Assembly (NCBI GenBank): GCA_013289855.1
Contig: JABCZD010000010.1
Coordinates: forward strand, 62,001 to 126,000
Length of the DNA: 64,000 bases
Origin: Acidobacteriota bacterium
Lineage (GTDB): Bacteria > Acidobacteriota > Terriglobia > Acidiferrales > UBA7541
Direction of reading: 5' to 3'
Shown here: one piece after another, positions 56,808 through 64,000 of the stretch
Position numbering within the stretch: position 1 is the stretch's first letter
Layout of the letters: each line of letters starts with the position of its first letter
Made by a program: the position numbers and the translations under genes
Notes under the pieces: generated by a model
What the model was told of the DNA's origin: nothing
What the model saw: the letters and a program-made list of their open reading frames with translations, nothing else
The model's database searches: none

Positions 56808-59800
56808 TCAACGAGGATGTAGTAACGGCGGATGAATCACATGCGGAACGCCGCGATTTTGCGCAGGGCGTCTTTCTTCCGTTGAACTGGTGTTCCCCGA
56901 AGCATTTTTTTGTACCGTGTTGCCAGGCTTCGGTTCGCTCGAGCGCACCGCCGCACCCGGATATGGGAGAGGCGGGGGCTCTTCAACCGAGCTCAAATCC
57001 ACAACCGCGATGGCATCACTATTGGCTCCCGTGATCGCGATGAGGATGTTGTCTTGGCCATCGGAGACCAGTGCATCGTAGCCCGTCGAGAGAGGCACTG
57101 GAAATTCGATGCGCGACCGCAGCCTGCCCACTCTGCCGTCGAACACGTCGATGCCCTGCGTGGTGGGCTGAAACAGCAGGCTGCCGTCCGGACTGAATTT
57201 CGCTCCGTACACGTAAGAAATGCTTAGCACTTCGCGGTCATTCAGAACGAAAGGAGCTTCTCCGTTCAAGTCGGAATCCAGAAGATAACTGCTGGCTTCC
57301 AGTTGCACCTGGTTGTGCGCTAGGGCGAGGTCGTAGTCGCCGTAGCAGCAGCCTTGGCCGACAGTGGCGTTAAAGATGGTGTTCGTCGCCGTGTCCATGC
57401 TGAAAATGTAGCCGTCATTGTTGAAATAAACGCGGGTATCATCGGCACTCAGTGCGAGTCGCAAATAGAGATCGGTCGCGAGACCTGGTCCGGTGATGTT
57501 CAGGTTGGCGAGCGCTCCGCTATTGGTGTTCAAAACAAAATAATTGCTGGCGCCCGTGCCGCCTTGGACGTCCACCACAAGGTATACGATTCCGCCGTTG
57601 CTGACAGCGACACCAGCGGGACTGACCTGAAATCCGGGGGGTTCGTTGGGCGGGTTGATAGGGAAGGCCTTGGCGTTTGCCGGATTCGCCGGATCGAGCA
57701 AATAGACAACACCGGCACCGGAATCCGCCACCGCCAGCTTGCTGCCGTCCGACGATAGCGCCAGAGCCCACAAACGCGGCGTAGCGCCCTGCGGTACGGG
57801 AACCGCGATAGGCGCTAGCCATTTGCTCTGGGCTCGGGAAAAAACCTGAATTTGGCCGGCATCCGTAAAGTAATAAAGACTGCGAACGGGATCATAGATT
57901 CCTTGCATCAGCGAAGCTCCTGCCAGTGGGAAAGACTGCACGGCGGGCAAATAATGGAATGCACCGCTTGCTGTCGCTGTTCCGGAACTGCTGGTCACCA
58001 CCACGTCCGCGGAAGAATTAGCGGTGCCCGGGGGAATCGTGAAGTAGATGGATTGCAGTTCATAAGGAATAGGCTCCACACCATAGGCATTGGGATTCGC
58101 GCCCTGGATGGTTGCGGCTTTTCCCCCGACGCTCACTGTGAGATCGGAAGGAACCTGCGTCGCGTTAACGGGCAAGAATCCGTAGCCATAGATCACGCCC
58201 GTGCCGCCGCCTTCCGCGGTGGAACTATCGGGAGTCGCTTCTAAAATCGTGGGCCCGTAACTAAAACCATCGGCAATCAGTTGCATCCCGCCGTCGTTTG
58301 AAAACACATAAACATTCACCGGGCCCGGCTGTCCCGCTGGCGTTGTGAAGGAAACGTTGTTATTTGTCGAAGAAATTCCGGTGGCGGGATTTACGCCTAG
58401 ATAGATCTTGCTCTGGTTATTTACCGTGGCCGGCTCATTCACTTGCACCACGGTGCCTCCGGCCACAGGACCGGTAGCGGGCATTAGAAATGCATTCGTG
58501 AATGTTGTGGTCACCGGGCCGCTGCGTAGTTGCGTGGTGTCCAGGAATCCGAATCCTTCCTCAAGCGGACCGCCCAAAACACCATTGGCGTCTATCGCTT
58601 CGTAGTTGGGGCTGGCGGCTGGTCCGACCTCAAATCCGCCGCTGGTGTACTCGACGATCATATTGGGAAGCCATCCCAACGGCTGTTGCGAAGCGATGTT
58701 GTAGGCATACACCACTGAATCGGTGGGGAAGTACAGCGTGCTGGAGTCGCTGCTGAATGTGAAAATGGACGCCGAGGACGTCGATCCTGAAGGTAAGTTG
58801 ATGGCGAATGCCTGATTTAGCGTGTGAGCGTCATAGAAAACCGCCTGGTCCGAAGTTCCGCCGCGCACCACCACATACCGTCCGTCCGGGGTCGTGAATA
58901 AATTAGTGGTCACAAACCCGCCGATGACGTTGCTCATAAACTGCCCAGTGGAAACCACCAATTCGCACAGCGTGCCATCGCTATCGATACTGCCAATCAA
59001 TACCCCTGCGCGGTCCCCCGTACGCGCGAACCCCCCGATGTTCAACAGTGGGAGCGGCAGTGTTGGACTCCCGACGACGTTCACCGAGCCATATATGGTT
59101 ATGGAGTTGTCGGTGGGATTCCAGAGCGCGATACTTTGCGAACCGTCAACGCTGGGGATACCGCCCTGCTTACCGAGTAGCGCAACGCGGCCATCGGCGA
59201 GCACGAGGGCGGAGATAGCGGGGAAACCATAGGGGCCAATCTGCGAAGCAATGTAGCGATGGGTTATCTGCATCTGCATAGAATCAATGGTGTACACATC
59301 TCCCTGCAGAGTTCCCACGTAGAGTGTGCTGTGATCCGGGGTATCGTCAATCCCCCAGGCGCCGGGTACGGTGATCGCGCCGATCTTCTTCTGCGAAACA
59401 GCATCCATGACGAAAATCTGGTTTGAGTACGGATCGCTCACAAAAAATCGCGAGGTCGCGGAGTTATAGACGACCCAATGCGTGTTCAGAGAATACCCGT
59501 ACTCCGTGACTGCGTCGGTCCGCACATAGGTGGTTCGTGTGCTAAGTGGACTGCCGCCCCCGCCTTTAACCACATTGACGGTGAGCCCCAAAGATGCCGT
59601 GTGCGTAAGGTTCCCAGCCGTTCCAATAAACGTAACGTTGGTCATGGCGGCGGAAGCGCCCGGCAAGGAAGATACTGTCACAGTGACCGGCGTCCCCGGA
59701 CTTACGGAAATATTGGAGGGCGAAACGCTAACACCTTGGGGTAGCCCGGTCGGTTGCACTGAAATCGCGGAAGAGAAACCGTTGATGGAGGTAGCCGATA

Positions 59801-59993
59801 GCGAAGTGGTCATGGAACCACCAGCGGAGATAGAGACGGACGTGGGGCTGAATCCTAAACTGAAGTCCGGGACAGGGGGAGGCGGAGTATAGCCGCCCCC
59901 GCCTCCGCCGCAGCCCCAGAGCAGGAGCAAAACGCCTACAGTGCAGCATGCGGTTCGCGCCAAAGTATCTAATTTCCCGGGAAAGATATTCAT
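56808..59993 (-). CDS. Large beta-propeller/IPT surface lipoprotein
   Basis: A 1061-residue lipoprotein: signal and lipobox (VLLLLWGC, Cys28), a Gly/Pro linker, an Ig-like domain (~40-140, DFSLGFSPTSVSISAGGS...), a YVTN-like beta-propeller (~160-490), IPT/TIG-like domains (~500-690: PATGPVAGGTVVQVNEP; ILEATPDSSTAEGGGTGVIYGYGFLPV) and a second propeller (~690-1030), ending in a disordered Pro/Arg tail. It probably sits on the outer membrane or outside and binds proteins or surface polymers. Divergent from the FG-GAP protein at 60187; a promoter candidate lies at 60049-60077. Confidence 0.85.
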   Translation of the reverse strand: MNIFPGKLDTLARTACCTVGVLLLLWGCGGGGGGYTPPPPVPDFSLGFSPTSVSISAGGSMTTSLSATSINGFSSAISVQPTGLPQGVSVSPSNISVSPGTPVTVTVSSLPGASAAMTNVTFIGTAGNLTHTASLGLTVNVVKGGGGSPLSTRTTYVRTDAVTEYGYSLNTHWVVYNSATSRFFVSDPYSNQIFVMDAVSQKKIGAITVPGAWGIDDTPDHSTLYVGTLQGDVYTIDSMQMQITHRYIASQIGPYGFPAISALVLADGRVALLGKQGGIPSVDGSQSIALWNPTDNSITIYGSVNVVGSPTLPLPLLNIGGFARTGDRAGVLIGSIDSDGTLCELVVSTGQFMSNVIGGFVTTNLFTTPDGRYVVVRGGTSDQAVFYDAHTLNQAFAINLPSGSTSSASIFTFSSDSSTLYFPTDSVVYAYNIASQQPLGWLPNMIVEYTSGGFEVGPAASPNYEAIDANGVLGGPLEEGFGFLDTTQLRSGPVTTTFTNAFLMPATGPVAGGTVVQVNEPATVNNQSKIYLGVNPATGISSTNNNVSFTTPAGQPGPVNVYVFSNDGGMQLIADGFSYGPTILEATPDSSTAEGGGTGVIYGYGFLPVNATQVPSDLTVSVGGKAATIQGANPNAYGVEPIPYELQSIYFTIPPGTANSSADVVVTSSSGTATASGAFHYLPAVQSFPLAGASLMQGIYDPVRSLYYFTDAGQIQVFSRAQSKWLAPIAVPVPQGATPRLWALALSSDGSKLAVADSGAGVVYLLDPANPANAKAFPINPPNEPPGFQVSPAGVAVSNGGIVYLVVDVQGGTGASNYFVLNTNSGALANLNITGPGLATDLYLRLALSADDTRVYFNNDGYIFSMDTATNTIFNATVGQGCCYGDYDLALAHNQVQLEASSYLLDSDLNGEAPFVLNDREVLSISYVYGAKFSPDGSLLFQPTTQGIDVFDGRVGRLRSRIEFPVPLSTGYDALVSDGQDNILIAITGANSDAIAVVDLSSVEEPPPLPYPGAAVRSSEPKPGNTVQKNASGNTSSTEERRPAQNRGVPHVIHPPLLHPR

Positions 59994-60048
59994 TACGGGG
60001 CTGGTCCCAAGCTTTCAAACTGTTTTTTATCAACAGTGAAAGTGCGTT

Positions 60049-60077
60049 ATTGTCAGCCCAAGCGCGAATCGAGTCAA
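60049..60077 (-). promoter_or_regulatory. Candidate promoter of the propeller lipoprotein
   Basis: Minus strand: TTGACT (60072-60077), 17-bp spacer, GACAAT (60049-60054). The -35 matches 5/6 and the -10 4/6. Drives the gene starting at 59993, in the divergent gap. Confidence 0.5.
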
Positions 60078-60119
60078 TACTCATTTTTAGATACCCTGCG
60101 CGGCGCTAACTAATAAAGT

Positions 60120-60148
60120 AAGACACGCTATGCAACCCGTGGTATAGT
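60120..60148 (+). promoter_or_regulatory. Candidate promoter of the FG-GAP/Ig gene
   Basis: AAGACA (60120-60125), 17-bp spacer, TATAGT (60143-60148): -35 with 4/6 and -10 with 5/6 agreement. It would start transcription about 35 nt upstream of the ATG at 60187. Confidence 0.5.
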
Positions 60149-60186
60149 GGCGCGCCGATTAACAGCTAATTCGGGTCACCGGTGCC

Positions 60187-63100
60187 ATGCTGCCTTCCAG
60201 TCCTCTCACTCGTTTTGCGACAACATTTGCGCTGCTGTTTCTTCCCCTGCCTGCGTTGGCGCAGACATTCCAAAATCCCTTGCTCATACCTACCAGCAGC
60301 GATCCTGGACAAGTCACCACCGCGGATGTAAATGGTGACGGGAAATTGGACTTAATCTATTTGGATGGAAATCAGTACGGCCAGATGGCCCTGCACATTC
60401 TCTTGGGCAAGGGCAACGGCAACTTTGTGCATAGCCAGGATGTCGCAATGCCCTCGGGCATCTGCTGCGGCATCACCATTGCCGACGTGACCGGTGATGG
60501 CCGGCTGGACATTATTTTGCAGGGTGCGCTTCCCTACCAGCTCACCAGCCAAGTAGCAGTTTTGCCGGGCAACGGAGACGGGACATTTCAAGCTCCGATC
60601 GTGACCACGTTTCAACCGCCCAACATCGATGGAGATCCCGGATTTGTGAGTCCCGTCAACGTCGGCGATATCAACGGGGACGGCAAGGCCGATCTAGTCG
60701 TCACCGATACTACCAACGGCGTGATTTCCTTGCTACTGGGAAACAACTCCGGAAGCTTTACTTTTGCGAGCTCGATTCTTACTTACACGAGAAGCACCAC
60801 CTATCTTACTGACCTCAACGGTGACGGCAAGCTGGACATTATCGCTACCGACAATTTGGGAGCGCTCTTTGAGGTTTTTCTCGGCAATGGGGACGGCACT
60901 TTTCAGAATTTCGTTCGATATTCACTTGGGACAAGCGGTGGCGGATTTATTCTCACCGATGTTGACGGCGACGGGCTTTTGGACATGCTCGCCTCGGTCT
61001 ATCCCAATCAGATCGTCTATTTCAAAGGCAACGCCAACGGCACCTTCGCTGCATTTGTGACCGTCGGCTCCGTTCCCAGTGGAAACCAGTTCGTGGGTGT
61101 AGGCGATTTTAATGGCGACCACATCGTAGATCTCGCGTTCGTAAATAATACGGGTGTGGGCGTGACACTCGGCCTGGGCGTCTCTGGCGGTGCGCCCGCG
61201 TTCTCCGGATTGCATACCACCCTGAGTGGCGGCTCCACCAATCCCTACTCGACCTACTTGTTTTATCCTAATTTCGTTCCCGGCGATTTTAATGGTGACG
61301 GGAAGGAAGATTTGGCCATGCCTGTTGAAGGTGGGATCAGTATTCTCCTCAGCAAGGGTGACGGGACGTTTGACAGTGTGCCTTACTACGATATGGGACA
61401 AGAGGTGGGCGCCGCCGCGGTGGCGCAGTTCAGCGGCGGCGGGCATGAGGATATCGCCGTCACTTTGCCGGCCACTTTCCCTCGCTTGTTGCTAGGCGAC
61501 GGCACCGGCAACTTCACTCTGGGTCCCGACCCCAATCCTAGTTACATGTCGACGGGCGCAGACACAACGTTGCTCGTTGGCGATTTTAACGGCGACGGCA
61601 AACCCGACCTGAACATCTCCGATCTGGTTCCCAACGAAAGTTCCGCCGGGACGCAATCGGTGGCTCTGAATTTAGGCCACGGAGTTTTTGCCACGCCTGT
61701 TGTTAATCCCAATGGCTCGACGGTGATGGCCGATTTCAATGGCGATGGGCGCACCGATATTCTTGACATCAACGGCGAACAAGTGATCGTCTCGTTGGGC
61801 CAGGCCGATGGCTCCTTCAAAACCGCGAACACCACCATCCGTATCGCCAGTGATCCCGGCCACGCTAACGTCGGAGACGTCAACAACGACGGCAAACCGG
61901 ACTTGATCATTAACTATGGCGACCATATGGAGGTTTGGCTGGGCAACGGTGACGGCACCTTCACCTATGCCACCTCCACCTCGCTCCAGAATATCGGGCC
62001 AGATGACTTGGTCGCGGTAGCCGACGTTGACGGTGACGGCAAAGCCGACGCAATCTATGTGCCCAACGCCAATCCTGCGGTTACGTTGAGTCCACTGGAA
62101 ATTTTCTACGGCAACGGTGATGGCACCTTTCAGGCGCCGGTCAGCATTCCATTGTCGCACCGGTATGTGCAGGTGGTCGTCGCGGACATAAATAACGACG
62201 GCAAGCCGGACATGGTGTTGACCGACGGCGCCAGCGTCGCTGTAATGCTCAACTTGGGCAATCGCACCTTCGATTCGGAGGTGCATTACATAGCGGGGCG
62301 CGCCGTCTCTGCGCTTAACGTCGTTGATGTGAATTCCGACGGCTATCCGGATATCGTGGTGGCGAACACTGGTGGCACCACGGTGGCCGTACTGCTAAAC
62401 CAGCCACAAGGAACATCTGGAACTGGTTCGCTGGTTAGCGGCACTCTGTCGATTACTCCCGAACCGTCTGTTTCTGGACAGCCGCTTACGGTGACGCTGA
62501 CGGTGGCCAGCCAAGCGTCTGGCGGGGCGGTTCCCACTGGCCAGGTGAGCTTCACCCTGGACGGAGTATTTCTGGCTGATGTGACTGTAACCAACGGCAA
62601 AGCCAGCTACACTATCAGCAGTACCCTCCTCCCTATCGCCCACATGATCGGGGCCGCTTATTCCGGCGACGCCACCTATGCACCGAAAAATTTTGCAGTA
62701 GAGGACACCATCCTGCCGCCGACGTATGCGACGACCACGGCTTTGTCCGGGGTTCCGGCGACGATACTGGCCACGCAAACTATCCGCCTGACGGCGAGCG
62801 TCAGCAGCACCGTTGCAGTGCCGAACGGAGTGGTTACGTTTTTAGATGGCGCGAAGACCCTCGGGGCGGAGACCATCAATAGCTCTGGAGTTGCATTATT
62901 CGATACGGGGTTACTGGCGCCGGGGGCGCACACATTGTCCGCGAAGTATGCGGGCTTTAGCCAAATTGGATTTACAGACACGGAGGCGACGTATGTGGCG
63001 GCGATTTTTTCGCCGAGCACCTCGGCGTCTTCAGTGGTGACCATTACTACGAATGCGACGGCAACTTCACTGGCGGCCTCAACTACTTCTCCGACGGCGG

Positions 63101-64000
63101 GTACGGTGGTGACATTTACGGCGACTACGACTTCCGCGGCTGGGGCGCCTTTTGGGGGTGTGTCCTTTTTTGACGGAACTACCTTGTTGGGCACTCTATC
63201 GCTGGACAGCAGCGGGAGCGCGGCTTTCAGTACTGCTTCTCTAGCTACGGGACCGCACACCATCACTGCCACCTTTAACGCCAATGGACCCTACGCCAGC
63301 AGCACGTCTACTTCCTTCAGCGAATCCATCAGCGCAGCTTCCACGGACACGGCCCCCACGGTGGCATCCCTCGTCCGGGAAACTGATGCCGCCGGGACCA
63401 CTTCTTCGCTCTCAGCCACCATATCCTCAACGAACTCTCCATCCGCCGGTACGGTAACTTTTCTGGATAACGGAATGATTCTGGGAAGCATGGCGCTGGA
63501 TGGCGCGGGCGTTGCGCGCCTACGGATGGCTCAACTCACCAGTGGCGTACACACATTTACCGCCAGTTATTCGGGCACCTCTCAATTCGCGCCCAGCGCT
63601 TCGCCAATTTTGAATGAAATGTGGCCGACGAGCGGACCCGCATTTGCTCTCCAAATCCAGCCCTCGGCCATTCCCGCGCGCACAGGTGCGGCCGCTTCCT
63701 TCCAAATTACTGTCTCCCCGTTGGGAAATTTCCAGCAAATCGTTCAACTTTCCTGCGCAAGCGGTCTGCCACAGGGCTACAGCTGCGAATTTTCTCCCAA
63801 CGGAATCGCGGGTGCTGGAACCTCCTTGCTGGATATCGTTTCCACGGCGCAGAACGAAGCATTGCCCTGGTCGCCGAAATTGTGGCCCACCGCAACGTTG
63901 CTGACCATGTTTGCAATGTTTCTGGGTGTATCGCGGTGGCGCGGTTATCCGCGTCTCGCCTTGGCTCTCGCGACATGTTCATTACTGCTCGCATTAGTAG
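60187..64000 (+). CDS. Giant FG-GAP/VCBS and Ig-like repeat exported protein (partial)
   Basis: Open from ATG 60187 to the window edge, at least 1271 residues, continuing beyond. Signal peptide (MLPSSPLTRFATTFALLFLPLPALAQ). Residues ~45-730 hold FG-GAP/VCBS repeats; I count thirteen calcium-type loops such as DVNGDGKLD, DVTGDGRLD, DLNGDGKLD, DFNGDGKPD, DINNDGKPD and DVNSDGYPD. From ~750 to 1140 come four Ig-like (Big_3-type) repeats, each beginning with a strand like LTVTLTVAS...PTGQVSFTLDG. The last ~80 residues form another beta domain (LQIQPSAIPARTGAAASFQITVSPLG) and a hydrophobic helix. Probably a calcium-stabilised surface adhesin. Divergent partner at 56808. Confidence 0.9.
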   Translation, partial: MLPSSPLTRFATTFALLFLPLPALAQTFQNPLLIPTSSDPGQVTTADVNGDGKLDLIYLDGNQYGQMALHILLGKGNGNFVHSQDVAMPSGICCGITIADVTGDGRLDIILQGALPYQLTSQVAVLPGNGDGTFQAPIVTTFQPPNIDGDPGFVSPVNVGDINGDGKADLVVTDTTNGVISLLLGNNSGSFTFASSILTYTRSTTYLTDLNGDGKLDIIATDNLGALFEVFLGNGDGTFQNFVRYSLGTSGGGFILTDVDGDGLLDMLASVYPNQIVYFKGNANGTFAAFVTVGSVPSGNQFVGVGDFNGDHIVDLAFVNNTGVGVTLGLGVSGGAPAFSGLHTTLSGGSTNPYSTYLFYPNFVPGDFNGDGKEDLAMPVEGGISILLSKGDGTFDSVPYYDMGQEVGAAAVAQFSGGGHEDIAVTLPATFPRLLLGDGTGNFTLGPDPNPSYMSTGADTTLLVGDFNGDGKPDLNISDLVPNESSAGTQSVALNLGHGVFATPVVNPNGSTVMADFNGDGRTDILDINGEQVIVSLGQADGSFKTANTTIRIASDPGHANVGDVNNDGKPDLIINYGDHMEVWLGNGDGTFTYATSTSLQNIGPDDLVAVADVDGDGKADAIYVPNANPAVTLSPLEIFYGNGDGTFQAPVSIPLSHRYVQVVVADINNDGKPDMVLTDGASVAVMLNLGNRTFDSEVHYIAGRAVSALNVVDVNSDGYPDIVVANTGGTTVAVLLNQPQGTSGTGSLVSGTLSITPEPSVSGQPLTVTLTVASQASGGAVPTGQVSFTLDGVFLADVTVTNGKASYTISSTLLPIAHMIGAAYSGDATYAPKNFAVEDTILPPTYATTTALSGVPATILATQTIRLTASVSSTVAVPNGVVTFLDGAKTLGAETINSSGVALFDTGLLAPGAHTLSAKYAGFSQIGFTDTEATYVAAIFSPSTSASSVVTITTNATATSLAASTTSPTAGTVVTFTATTTSAAGAPFGGVSFFDGTTLLGTLSLDSSGSAAFSTASLATGPHTITATFNANGPYASSTSTSFSESISAASTDTAPTVASLVRETDAAGTTSSLSATISSTNSPSAGTVTFLDNGMILGSMALDGAGVARLRMAQLTSGVHTFTASYSGTSQFAPSASPILNEMWPTSGPAFALQIQPSAIPARTGAAASFQITVSPLGNFQQIVQLSCASGLPQGYSCEFSPNGIAGAGTSLLDIVSTAQNEALPWSPKLWPTATLLTMFAMFLGVSRWRGYPRLALALATCSLLLALV

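Overview
The window looks like a piece of an Acidobacteriota chromosome, probably of the soil class Terriglobia. This is inferred from gene content: a carboxypeptidase-regulatory-like TonB receptor, a Ser/Thr kinase fused to a TolB-like domain and TPRs, DUF3106 next to an ECF sigma/anti-sigma pair, a very large FG-GAP/Ig-like secreted protein, a fused branched-chain 2-oxoacid dehydrogenase E1, and many short palindromic intergenic repeats. lpxB and a TonB receptor indicate an outer membrane. No phage or integrative-element core, IS transposase, CRISPR array or rRNA was seen.

Layout. 0-7 kb: a DUF433/DUF5615 toxin-antitoxin-like pair and a membrane protein, flanked by a duplicated copy of the 3' end of the adjacent MFS gene; a fluoride module (fluoride riboswitch with terminator, crcB, DUF190); a TonB receptor preceded by a Cys/His-rich exported protein. 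7-17 kb: fused E1, zinc-ribbon/PspC protein, SH3b protein, ornithine cyclodeaminase homologue, ECF sigma plus anti-sigma, Mug-type DNA glycosylase, enoyl-CoA hydratase, rhodanese, ArsC-like protein, a 12-bp minisatellite and a one-domain 3-hydroxyacyl-CoA dehydrogenase homologue. 17-32 kb, mainly minus strand: an M1-aminopeptidase homologue without its zinc ligands, lpxB, a heterodimeric ABC exporter with a lipoprotein gene, an AlkA-like glycosylase, a methyltransferase and a Ser/Thr kinase. 32-42 kb: ychF, ZIP transporter, second ECF sigma/anti-sigma with DUF3106, a large histidine kinase, GH42 glycosidase and MFS exporter. 42-46 kb: a pqqABCDE cluster including the 25-residue precursor PqqA, interrupted between pqqD and pqqE by a 127-bp inverted-repeat element. 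46-55 kb: two quinone-oxidoreductase-like enzymes, a dicarboxylate symporter, an RsbU-type phosphatase, threonine synthase and tRNA-Gln. 55-57 kb: small genes, tRNA-Ser and a decayed stretch with a PAS-kinase fragment. 57-64 kb: a large beta-propeller lipoprotein divergent from the FG-GAP/Ig protein, which runs off the right edge.

The most unusual signals are (i) about sixteen intergenic loci of hairpin repeats whose palindrome varies but whose flank reads like GCTACAA, some paired into 100-130 bp inverted-repeat elements, one placed inside the pqq operon; (ii) two duplicated gene 3' ends, one bounding a toxin-antitoxin-like block; (iii) three apparent pseudo-enzymes, in which an M1 peptidase, a 3-hydroxyacyl-CoA dehydrogenase and a nucleotide-cyclase-like domain have lost catalytic residues.
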